Assembly (NCBI RefSeq): GCF_000613865.1
Contig: NZ_BAJU01000002.1
Location: forward strand, 124,001-188,000
Reading direction: 5' to 3'
Length of the DNA stretch: 64,000 nucleotides
DNA from: Acetobacter okinawensis JCM 25146
GTDB lineage: Bacteria; Pseudomonadota; Alphaproteobacteria; Acetobacterales; Acetobacteraceae
Position numbers and translations under genes: made by a program. Under the pieces are notes generated by a model, which was not told the DNA's origin, searched no databases, and saw nothing but the letters and a program-made list of their open reading frames with translations. Positions 29,247 through 37,149 of the stretch are shown piece after piece (within the stretch, counting starts at the first letter, position 1; each line of letters opens with the position of its first letter).

Positions 29247-30546
29247 GCCCTTTGTCAACCAGGCTTTTTTGCACCTCTAGCCATATGTAGTACGCGTTAT
29301 AAAAATTTATGAAATCAGAAGGTTCTTTTTTAAGCCATTCTGAAAGTGGTCGGCGTTCATGTGCAATGCGTGTGTAAAGTGTGCTGTACCACAGCAGATT
29401 TGCATGCAGGTCATGGTAGCGTGGTTGGTCAAGATAGTGCTGGAAGGTCTGGTTATAATGACCAAGGAGCGGGTCATCGTAAAAAATAAGCGATAATCTG
29501 GTATTATACACAGCATTGGGGGTTTGTACCGTGTTGGAGTCCAGAATAACGCCGGGCTCACCCGGTAGCCACCCATCGTGGAGCAGGGTATGGCGGGTCA
29601 GGGGGTCATGGTAGAGGGCATGTAGGTCACCCGGATCATGCCGTCTGGTACGATCGAGCAGGTTGAGAACTTCATTTTTGGGCACAGGGAAGGTCAGCGC
29701 GGCCTTGAGAATAAACTGATGAACCGGTAAGTCCCGCCAGAAATCTGCTGCCGCGAGCGCGTTGTGGATAAGGTGGTTGCAGTTATCCTGTAAAACATTG
29801 GTCTCAAATGTTCCGGGACCATGTTGGTACAAAGCGTTGCGTGTGTTCAGGAAGTCTACAATCTGTGTCATCTGGGTGGCTGTTACAGGCAGACGTGCGC
29901 AATAGCGTGCGCGCCCGTAACTGACTGCATAATCCGTGCCGATCGAGACTTCATATTTCCAGTCTTCGGCCGGGGTGCCGGGTGGTTTGTCTGCCAAAGC
30001 CCAGTCCCGAAAAGAGATGGCGCTGTAAAGCCCGTGCTGTTTGGCTGCATTTTGGGTGGCTGTATAAGCCTCCCGCGTCAATCCCTCGTCTGGTTTGAGA
30101 ATGCCATTATAAAAAAACATACGTCCGGAGACGCCAACCCAGTTTGCGTTGACAAAATGGGCGTTCATGCTCACGCCGGTTTCGCCCTGAGGGCAGGTTT
30201 TCAGTATGGGGTAGGTGGATGTGGGGTCAAGGCAGGCTCCATGGAGGAACAGTACGGCATGCCCTCCCGGCCCCCCTGCTATGTCTGCGCCAAAACCGGG
30301 CTTTTTGGAAATCTGGGAAACTGCGCAAAGTTCAGCCCACTGTGGGAAAAGGGCGTTGTAGGCGCTTTCCTGCTTTAATGGCCCCGGAGTGCGAAAGTCC
30401 GGCGGCGTGCAGCCTGCAAACGCAAATACGGCAAGCAACAGAAGGATGACAGTTTGTAAGGAGACACAAAAATCTCGAATTCCTAGAGCAACAACAACGC
30501 TACATAGCAGACGTTGGCTTGTCCCGCAGGCTAATGCAAGCCACAT
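29125..30546 (-). CDS. Large lipoprotein of unknown function with a possible permuted papain-like site
   Basis: 473 aa from ATG 30546. A hydrophobic stretch QTVILLLLAVFAFAGC ends in a lipobox (Cys46), so the mature protein should be membrane-anchored. Two segments are suggestive: GGPGGHAVLFLHGACLD (His96) and VLQDNCNHLIHNAL (Cys256). Histidine before an 'NCxH' cysteine is the order seen in circularly permuted NlpC/P60-like (LRAT/PPPDE) folds; this is inference. The last 40 residues, rich in Pro, Ala and Gln, overlap the end of the oxidoreductase gene by 122 bases, so the true stop may lie earlier in the cell if a frame error exists. No family recognised. Confidence 0.6.
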   Translation of the reverse strand: MWLALACGTSQRLLCSVVVALGIRDFCVSLQTVILLLLAVFAFAGCTPPDFRTPGPLKQESAYNALFPQWAELCAVSQISKKPGFGADIAGGPGGHAVLFLHGACLDPTSTYPILKTCPQGETGVSMNAHFVNANWVGVSGRMFFYNGILKPDEGLTREAYTATQNAAKQHGLYSAISFRDWALADKPPGTPAEDWKYEVSIGTDYAVSYGRARYCARLPVTATQMTQIVDFLNTRNALYQHGPGTFETNVLQDNCNHLIHNALAAADFWRDLPVHQFILKAALTFPVPKNEVLNLLDRTRRHDPGDLHALYHDPLTRHTLLHDGWLPGEPGVILDSNTVQTPNAVYNTRLSLIFYDDPLLGHYNQTFQHYLDQPRYHDLHANLLWYSTLYTRIAHERRPLSEWLKKEPSDFINFYNAYYIWLEVQKSLVDKGLTLLSAAAPTSSAWPPAPPGTQQEEPARANAQQNPLPEGK

Positions 30547-30927
30547 GGGCGTGCATGGCTAAAAGTGTGAGCTTAGAAAGTGCTTTGCAGTCTGGAACAA
30601 CAGGCCTCTGAACCGAGGGGGTTTCATGGGCCGGGAGGATCATCTCCCATACTATGCGTGGCAGAAGAGGTGGTCGTAAGCTTTCCGGCATCAGGAATGT
30701 TGTCTATATTCAAAGGAATATGGACATATCCCGGATATGCAGCCTGCCCCGAAAAACATTTTGACATCGGAATAATATGCCGCCATCCTTGGCTTAGATC
30801 TGGGAGGTGTCAACGCTGGCATTCGGTCCATAGGGTCATAATAAATATCTACGATTGAAGTCCAATGACGGTCTTCTTGCCTGTGGTGGGCGTGTCTGAC
30901 TGTACAGTCCGGCACTAGGTATTGGTG
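30547..30927. promoter_or_regulatory. Upstream region of the nitrate operon
   Basis: No supported gene in about 380 bases. It separates the unknown lipoprotein from the first nitrate gene and should contain the operon promoter. It holds a 12-bp perfect palindrome close to the start codon and, at 30633-30648, a 5-bp hairpin with a 6-base loop. Confidence 0.5.
30898..30909. promoter_or_regulatory. 12-bp perfect palindrome upstream of the nitrate transporter
   Basis: GACTGTACAGTC is its own reverse complement and ends 18 bases before the ATG at 30928. Its position suits a repressor site or a short RNA hairpin near the ribosome-binding region. The binding protein cannot be named from sequence alone. 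Confidence 0.35.
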
Positions 30928-32148
30928 ATGGATAAGGGTTTTCTCAAAGCAGGTAATCCCCGCACTCTTCTTGCCGCTTTTCTTTATTTTGATGTGTCAT
31001 TCATGGTCTGGGTTCTGCTTGGACCTCTGGGTATAGCCATATCACATGACCTGCACCTGAATCCTGGCCAAAAAGGTCTGCTGGTGGCTATGCCAGTGCT
31101 GGCCGGGGCACTGCTGCGGGTTGTGGCTGGTGCGCTGGTTGACCATTATGGGCCACGTCGTGTTGCCATTGGCATGCAGTCTTTTGTTATTGCGGGTCTT
31201 GCTGCGACGTGGGTTTTGGCACCGCATACATATGTCGGTCTTTTTCCGGTCGCTTTTGTGCTGGGGGTTGCGGGAGCTTCCTTTGCTGTGGCTCTACCCT
31301 TGGCATCTGGCTGGTATCCTCCACAGTATCAGGGCACGGCACTGGGCATTGCCGGAGCGGGTAATTCGGGTACGGCGCTTGCTTCCCTTTTTGCTCCGGG
31401 GCTTGCTGCTCTTTATGGCTGGACCAACGTATTCGGGCTGGCAACCGTGCCGCTTGTTCTGGTGCTGTGCGCCTTTATCTATCTTGCCAAAGAACCACCC
31501 CGCCGCCCGGGTGCTGGTCTGGTGGCATGGTTGCCTGTGTTGAAAAAAGCTGATTGCTGGGCACTCATGTTCTTCTACGGGGTCACTTTTGGTGGTTTTG
31601 TGGGACTGGCCTCGTTTTTAACCATCTATTTTAATGACCAGTACGGACTTTCTCCCGCAATTGCTGGGAGTTGTACTGCGCTGGTTGTATTTGCCGGGTC
31701 TTTTATCCGTCCGCTGGGTGGTGCGTTTGCAGACCGCATTGGCGGGGAGCGGGCGCTGTGCATGCTCTATGGGGCAGCAACAGTTATTTTTGGCCTGATT
31801 GGTCTGGGGCTTCCGACAATCTGGCTCGCGTTTCCTGCATTTTTTATCGGCATGCTTGTGCTGGGTCTGGGCAATGGTGCCGTTTTCCAGCTTGTGCCAA
31901 CACGCTTTCCGCAGCAGGTCGGCATATTGACCGGTCTGGTTGGCATGAGTGGTGGGGTGGGCGGTTTTTACCTTGCGTCCTCTCTGGGGGCCGCACGGCA
32001 GGCTACAGGTTCTTATAACCTGGGCTTTATGGCCTTTGCCGGCATTGCCCTGCTGGCGCTTGTCTGTGTCTCCCTTTGCCGCAAAAGCTGGAAAAAAACA
32101 GCCAGTGCGCAGGGGGCTGATCCAGCCAGCTTTTCCGCCATTTCCTGA
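30928..32148 (+). CDS. Nitrate/nitrite transporter, major facilitator superfamily (NarK/NasA type)
   Basis: Twelve-helix inner-membrane protein of about 406 aa that brings nitrate into the cell. The nitrate-porter signatures are clear: an N-terminal WVLLGPLG segment, GNSGTALASLFAPGLA in the first half and GMSGGVGGFYLASSLG in the second, with arginines in LLRVVAGALVDHYGPRR and SFIRPLGGAFADRIGG. ATG 30928 is preferred over TTG 30922. It opens the assimilatory nitrate operon, followed after 27 bases by an outer-membrane porin. Confidence 0.9.
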   Translation: MDKGFLKAGNPRTLLAAFLYFDVSFMVWVLLGPLGIAISHDLHLNPGQKGLLVAMPVLAGALLRVVAGALVDHYGPRRVAIGMQSFVIAGLAATWVLAPHTYVGLFPVAFVLGVAGASFAVALPLASGWYPPQYQGTALGIAGAGNSGTALASLFAPGLAALYGWTNVFGLATVPLVLVLCAFIYLAKEPPRRPGAGLVAWLPVLKKADCWALMFFYGVTFGGFVGLASFLTIYFNDQYGLSPAIAGSCTALVVFAGSFIRPLGGAFADRIGGERALCMLYGAATVIFGLIGLGLPTIWLAFPAFFIGMLVLGLGNGAVFQLVPTRFPQQVGILTGLVGMSGGVGGFYLASSLGAARQATGSYNLGFMAFAGIALLALVCVSLCRKSWKKTASAQGADPASFSAIS

Positions 32149-32175
32149 TTTCCTTTCAGACACGGATTATAACAC

Positions 32176-33858
32176 GTGACCTTGAACAAGATCCACGTGC
32201 GCTCCAGATGCGCTCTTTTTCGTAGCCTGTCCGTCTCGGCTCCTGCGGTTGTACTGGTGGGTATTGTGATTACGCACCCAGCTTTGGCCCAGGTGGCCAG
32301 TTCCTCAACTTCTACCGCGCCTCAGACCGCCGGCCAGACCATTATGGCGGTGGAGAAAAAAAATACGCTCAAACCGGCTAAAACTGCGGAACGTCCCCCT
32401 CATACACAGGATTGGGGGGTGTTCAACGCCGGTAAACAGGCTGCCAGCGGTTTTGGAACAGTAGCGGGTTTTGGGCAGGCCCGCTGGGCGGAGGACTGGA
32501 GCGATCTTGCCAGCGTTCCGACCGAAAAAAGGAACAAGGACTGGTTCAACCGCCTTAAATATATACGCCTGAATACTACAGGCAGTATCTGGCTCTCCCT
32601 GAACGGGGAGGAGCGTTTGCGTTATGTGTTTGAAAATCAGCCGACAATGGGCACAGCGGGTAAGACCAACGCCAATCGCGTGCTGTTGCGCAACATGTAC
32701 GGTGCTGACCTGCATCTGGGGGAGCATGTACGTGCCTACGCGGAGTTTTTATGGGGTGTGGCCGGGGGCTCCAATTACTATGGGTATCAGGCGGGCACGC
32801 AGCGCGAAAGGCTGGACCTGCAACAGGGTATTCTGGAAGTAAAAGGGCAGTTGCTTGGGGCCAGAATGGGTGTCATTGGCGGGCGGCAGGTGTTTGTGGA
32901 TGCTCCTGTTTCCATGCAATCTGCGCGGGACCTGCCAAACGTGCAGCAGACATGGGATGGTGTGCGCGGTTACGCGGTGTGGAAATCTTTTCGTGTTGAT
33001 CTGTTTGATTTTATGCAGACCAATAAACAGCCGATTGATGTTTTTTCAGACGGTACCAGTTATAATGCCCGCATGTATGGGGCTTATACATCGACCGCTT
33101 TGCCGTCTTTTTCCTTAATGGGACAAAAAAGCCAGATTTTTGCGGATGTTTTTTTTATTGGTTATCTGTTTAATGGGGCCAATGCGGCGCTGCCCCTTGC
33201 TCAGGCTGGCAAAACGGAGGCGGGCTCAACCCGCAGGGACAATATAGGGGGGCGCTTGTGGGGAAATGCCGGTCCGTTTGATGTTAGTCTGACCGGGGTT
33301 TTTCAGGGAGGGGAGTTCCGCCCTGCGCAAAAAGCGGCGCAGAGCCGTCCTGTCCGTGCATTTGCCGTGAACGGCAGTATAAGCTGGAATGCAAAAAACC
33401 TGCCAGGAAAACCCTCTTTTGGTATTCAGGCAGATGTATTTTCTGGCGGGAATTATCATAGCCAGAATGGTGCGGTGGGGACTTTTGCAACGCCTTATGT
33501 TGCACTCCCCTATTATAATGACGTCACACTTGCCCTGACATCGCAGAACCTTGTGGGGGTTGGTCCACTGCTTACGGCAGCACCCCGGCCCAATCTGCGC
33601 CTGAGGCTCCACGTGCCTGCCTTCTGGCGGGAAAGCACGCAGGATGCCGTGTACGGCACGGGCAAAACCTATGCCTGGCGTGATAATCTGCATGGGGGTT
33701 TTGTTGGCGTTTCTCCCCAGGCACAGATTGCATGGAGCTTTGCGCCACACTGGACATGGACGCACGATTTTGCCGGCTTTGCAGCGTCTCACGGTATGCA
33801 TGATGCGGGTGCCAAAAGTGGTATGTTTTACATGCAGACAATGGAATTCAAATTCTGA
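32176..33858 (+). CDS. Alginate-export-family outer-membrane porin associated with nitrate assimilation
   Basis: 560 aa with a leader ending near THPALAQ and a long beta-barrel that ends MFYMQTMEFKF with terminal Phe. The block WLSLNGEERLRYVFENQPTMG, followed by RVLLRNMYGADLHLGEHVRA, and GRQVFVDAPVSMQSARDLPN match the alginate-export (AlgE-like) porin family, whose members are often not linked to alginate. Located between the nitrate transporter and nitrite reductase, it most likely lets nitrate or nitrite cross the outer membrane. It starts with GTG at 32176. Confidence 0.8.
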   Translation: MTLNKIHVRSRCALFRSLSVSAPAVVLVGIVITHPALAQVASSSTSTAPQTAGQTIMAVEKKNTLKPAKTAERPPHTQDWGVFNAGKQAASGFGTVAGFGQARWAEDWSDLASVPTEKRNKDWFNRLKYIRLNTTGSIWLSLNGEERLRYVFENQPTMGTAGKTNANRVLLRNMYGADLHLGEHVRAYAEFLWGVAGGSNYYGYQAGTQRERLDLQQGILEVKGQLLGARMGVIGGRQVFVDAPVSMQSARDLPNVQQTWDGVRGYAVWKSFRVDLFDFMQTNKQPIDVFSDGTSYNARMYGAYTSTALPSFSLMGQKSQIFADVFFIGYLFNGANAALPLAQAGKTEAGSTRRDNIGGRLWGNAGPFDVSLTGVFQGGEFRPAQKAAQSRPVRAFAVNGSISWNAKNLPGKPSFGIQADVFSGGNYHSQNGAVGTFATPYVALPYYNDVTLALTSQNLVGVGPLLTAAPRPNLRLRLHVPAFWRESTQDAVYGTGKTYAWRDNLHGGFVGVSPQAQIAWSFAPHWTWTHDFAGFAASHGMHDAGAKSGMFYMQTMEFKF

Positions 33859-33972
33859 CCGATGATATCTGTATCTGGTGCGAACGAGAGGGGATGTCAG
33901 ACATAATTACGATATCTGGTTCCCTATTGATTTTATTTCGTGTAAGGAACTATTGAGAAGCATCCCATCAAA

Positions 33973-34073
33973 GTTACCGTCAACGGCGGCGGTAACAGGA
34001 TAACGGCGCGTGATTCAGGGGCCAACGGTGGCTCCTTGGCCTGAACAGGGCGCATTTGCATATACTGCAAATG
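33973..34073 (+). promoter_or_regulatory. Three consecutive hairpins in the leader upstream of nirB: candidate NasT-responsive element
   Basis: Three exact inverted repeats stand in a row. GTTACCG/CGGTAAC spans 33973-33996 with a 10-base loop. GGCCAA/TTGGCC spans 34020-34041 with a 10-base loop. CATTTGCA/TGCAAATG spans 34053-34073 with a 5-base loop. They lie in a 392-base gap within the nitrate operon, before the AGGAG site of the nitrite-reductase gene. The same operon encodes NasT, an ANTAR RNA-binding antiterminator, whose known targets are paired hairpins in leaders. The loops do not show an obvious ANTAR hexaloop, so the link is inference. The rest of 33859-34250 has no convincing gene. 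Confidence 0.45.
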
Positions 34074-34250
34074 CAGGAACCGTTACAAAATGGTGCAGTG
34101 TTTTACCCATCCTGCTTTCCATTATTTGGATTTTTCTGTTCTGTGCAGGATTTTTCCTGATCTGGCGTTACAGCCTGTCTGGCACGCACGCACCTGCTCA
34201 TGCGCAGGCTTTGCCCCCCTCTACCCCCAAATTGCGAGGAGTTACGAACC

Positions 34251-37148
34251 ATGACCACTACCGGCACTCTTGTTATCATCGGCAATGGCATGGTGGGGCA
34301 CTATTGTGCCGAACAGCTGGTTATGCACGGTCTACATGAACATTATGCCATTCATGTATTTGGTGAGGAGTTGCACGATGCATATGACCGCGTGCACCTG
34401 ACTGATTACATGACCGGTCAGGACGCGCTGGCCCTGCGCCTGCACGCGGAGGATTTTCATGCCGCGCATGGTATTACGCTGCACCGGGGTGTGCGCGTAA
34501 CGGGGATCGACCGTCAGGCGCGTGTGGTGCAGAGCACGGAAGGTACCTTGCCCTACACAACCCTGATTATGGCTACTGGCTCCCTGCCCTTTGTACCTCC
34601 CGTTCCCGGCAATACCGGCACGGCAGGGCTTGTCTACCGTAATCTGGAGGATCTGGACTTTATACGCGCCGCTGCACAAGGGGCGCGGCATGGCACGGTT
34701 ATAGGGGGAGGGTTGCTGGGGCTGGAGGCAGCCAATGCCTTGCGCATACTAGGCCTGCACACCAGCGTTATCCAGCTTGGGGGACACCTGATGTCCGCTC
34801 AGTTGGATAAGGAAGGCGGAGATGCCCTGAAATGCCGGATTGAGGCGCTGGGCATTGATGTGCGCACATCGCATGCGACAAAACAGATTGTGCCCGGGCA
34901 GAACTGCCGACATCGCCTGATTTTTGCGGACGACACAACTCTTGAGACGGATATGGTGGTGTTCTCCGCCGGTATTCGTCCGCAGGACCAACTGGGCCGC
35001 GACTGCGGTCTGGAGGTGGCTGCGCGTGGAGGCATTGTGATTGACCAAAGCTGCCGCACGTCAGACCCAGCTATTTTTGCCATTGGGGAATGTGCGTCCT
35101 GGCAGGAGCAGGTTTTTGGTCTGGTTGCACCGGGTTACGCCATGGCCCGTACGGTCGCTGCTATTCTGGCGGGCGAGGAAGCCGCGTTTACCGGTGCGGA
35201 TATGTCCACCAAGCTGAAATTGCAGGGTGTGGATGTTGGCTCCATTGGAGATGCCTATGGCGCCACGCCGGGGAGCAGAAGTTACCGCTTTATTGGTGAA
35301 GCAGATGGCACTTACCGACGCCTTGTGCTGTCGGGTGATGGTACGCAGGTGCTCGGTGCCGTGCTTGTGGGCGATAATTCCTATTACGATACCATTCTCC
35401 AATATGTGCAGAATGCCATTAAACCCCCGGCTGATCCGGCGGTGCTGATTCTGCCACGTGGAGAAGGGGCAGAACTGTTAGGCGCAGATGCCCTACCCGA
35501 TACGGCCATGGTCTGCTCATGCCATAATGTGACCAAAGGCGCGATCTGCGCGACCATAGATGCCGGGTGCACGGACCTTGCAGAGCTTAAGCAGACCACA
35601 AAAGCCAGCACGGGGTGTGGAGGCTGCGCAGCTCTTTTGAAAAGTGTTTTTGAAACAGAGCTGGAAGGCAGGGGTATTACGGTTGATCGTAGCCTGTGCG
35701 AGCATTTTTCCCACACCCGGCAGGAGCTGTATTCGCTCGTCAGGGTGCATGGTATCCAGACATTTGAAGAGCTGATGCAGCAGTACGGCAATGGTGGTCT
35801 GGGGTGTGACATCTGCAAACCTGCCGTTGGCTCCATTCTGGCTTCTGCATGGAATAAACCCATAACGGACCCGCTGTATATTCCTTTGCAGGACACGAAC
35901 GATACGTTCATGGCCAATATGCAAAAGAATGGCACCTATTCGGTTGTGCCGCGCATTGCCGGAGGAGAAATTACACCAGACAAGCTGATTGTGCTTGGTC
36001 AGGTGGCTAAAAAATATGATCTGTACACCAAAATTACCGGTGGACAGAGAATTGACCTGTTCGGTGCACAACTCCACCAGTTGCCGGAAATATGGGGTGA
36101 ACTGCTGGATGCTGGGTTTGAGACAGGGCAAGCCTATGGCAAATCTACCCGTACCGTAAAGTCATGCGTGGGCAGCACATGGTGCCGCTATGGTGTGCAG
36201 GATAGTGTTGGAAAAGCCCTTGATCTGGAAAACAGGTACAAGGGATTGCGCTCGCCTCATAAACTCAAGTTCGCAGTCTCAGGCTGTACGCGTGAATGTG
36301 CAGAGGCACAGAGCAAGGATGTGGGGGTCATCGCAACAGAAAATGGCTGGAACCTCTATGTTTGTGGCAATGGCGGCATGCGGCCGCGCCATGCGGAACT
36401 GTTTGCAACGGACATAGATTCTCAAACACTGATAAAATATATAGATCGTTTTCTCATGTTCTATATCCGCACAGCCGACAGGCTTCAGAGGACTTCTGTC
36501 TGGCGTGAAAATCTTGAGGGTGGTCTGGATTATCTTAAAGACGTTATCATCAACGATAGTCTTGGTATTGCAGAGGAACTGGAGCGCCAGATGCAACTGG
36601 TGGTGGACCGCTACCATTGCGAATGGCGTGATGCGCTGAGCGATAAAGATAAACTCAAGCGGTTCCGCACATTTGTAAACGATGCACGCCCAGACCCCAA
36701 TATTCGTACCGAGGCTGAGCGCGATCAGGTCAAGCCTGCGGCCAACCTGCCTGAGAAAGGAACTTCTGTAGGTCCAAAGGCATGGACGGAGCTATGTGCA
36801 CAAACCGATCTTGTAGAAAAATCTGGTGTGGTTGCATGGTGTGAGGGCAATCAGGTCGCCCTGTTCTATGTGCCACAGACGCAGGATAAACCTGCATGTG
36901 TGTACGCGCTGGATAACCATGACCCGTTTTCGCATGCCAATATTATTGGTCGTGGACTCATAGGGGAGATCAGGGGGCAGCGCGTTGTGGCATCTCCGTT
37001 GTATAAGCAGCATTTCCGTCTGGAAGATGGACAGTGTCTGGAGGATGCTGCGGTAAGGCTGCGCACATGGGATGCACGATTGGTTGAGGGCAAGGTGCAA
37101 ATCAGGGTACGGGCCGATCAGGGCGTACCAGAATTGACAACTGCCTGA
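34251..37148 (+). CDS. nirB: Assimilatory nitrite reductase, NirB-NirD fusion
   Basis: Reduces nitrite to ammonia with NAD(P)H in the cytoplasm. About 965 aa. Residues 1-400 form the FAD/NAD domain (VIIGNGMVGHYCAEQL, IGGGLLGLEAANALR). A BFD-like [2Fe-2S] segment follows (VCSCHNVTKGAI with STGCGGC). The siroheme-[4Fe-4S] half carries SCVGSTWCRYGVQDS and SGCTRECAEAQSKDVG, the four cysteine ligands. The last 120 residues (from about 845) are a complete NirD small subunit: LCAQTDLVEKSGVVAW, ALDNHDPFSHANIIGRGLIG, ASPLYKQHF. NirB and NirD are usually separate, so this is a natural fusion. ATG 34251 follows AGGAG with eight-base spacing. The next gene starts one base after its stop. Confidence 0.93.
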   Translation: MTTTGTLVIIGNGMVGHYCAEQLVMHGLHEHYAIHVFGEELHDAYDRVHLTDYMTGQDALALRLHAEDFHAAHGITLHRGVRVTGIDRQARVVQSTEGTLPYTTLIMATGSLPFVPPVPGNTGTAGLVYRNLEDLDFIRAAAQGARHGTVIGGGLLGLEAANALRILGLHTSVIQLGGHLMSAQLDKEGGDALKCRIEALGIDVRTSHATKQIVPGQNCRHRLIFADDTTLETDMVVFSAGIRPQDQLGRDCGLEVAARGGIVIDQSCRTSDPAIFAIGECASWQEQVFGLVAPGYAMARTVAAILAGEEAAFTGADMSTKLKLQGVDVGSIGDAYGATPGSRSYRFIGEADGTYRRLVLSGDGTQVLGAVLVGDNSYYDTILQYVQNAIKPPADPAVLILPRGEGAELLGADALPDTAMVCSCHNVTKGAICATIDAGCTDLAELKQTTKASTGCGGCAALLKSVFETELEGRGITVDRSLCEHFSHTRQELYSLVRVHGIQTFEELMQQYGNGGLGCDICKPAVGSILASAWNKPITDPLYIPLQDTNDTFMANMQKNGTYSVVPRIAGGEITPDKLIVLGQVAKKYDLYTKITGGQRIDLFGAQLHQLPEIWGELLDAGFETGQAYGKSTRTVKSCVGSTWCRYGVQDSVGKALDLENRYKGLRSPHKLKFAVSGCTRECAEAQSKDVGVIATENGWNLYVCGNGGMRPRHAELFATDIDSQTLIKYIDRFLMFYIRTADRLQRTSVWRENLEGGLDYLKDVIINDSLGIAEELERQMQLVVDRYHCEWRDALSDKDKLKRFRTFVNDARPDPNIRTEAERDQVKPAANLPEKGTSVGPKAWTELCAQTDLVEKSGVVAWCEGNQVALFYVPQTQDKPACVYALDNHDPFSHANIIGRGLIGEIRGQRVVASPLYKQHFRLEDGQCLEDAAVRLRTWDARLVEGKVQIRVRADQGVPELTTA

Positions 37149-37149
37149 C

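Noticed and set aside
30633-30648. Hairpin with six-base loop (GGGAG GATCAT CTCCC) as an ANTAR site before the nitrate transporter
   Set aside because: The loop lacks the A at position 1 and G at position 4 expected of ANTAR hexaloops, and no second hairpin is next to it.
34010-34339. ORF with one membrane helix overlapping the start of nirB
   Set aside because: It begins inside the hairpin-rich leader, overlaps nirB by 89 bases in another frame and loses hydrophobic pattern after the helix. A leader RNA explains the region better, though a short membrane peptide is not excluded.
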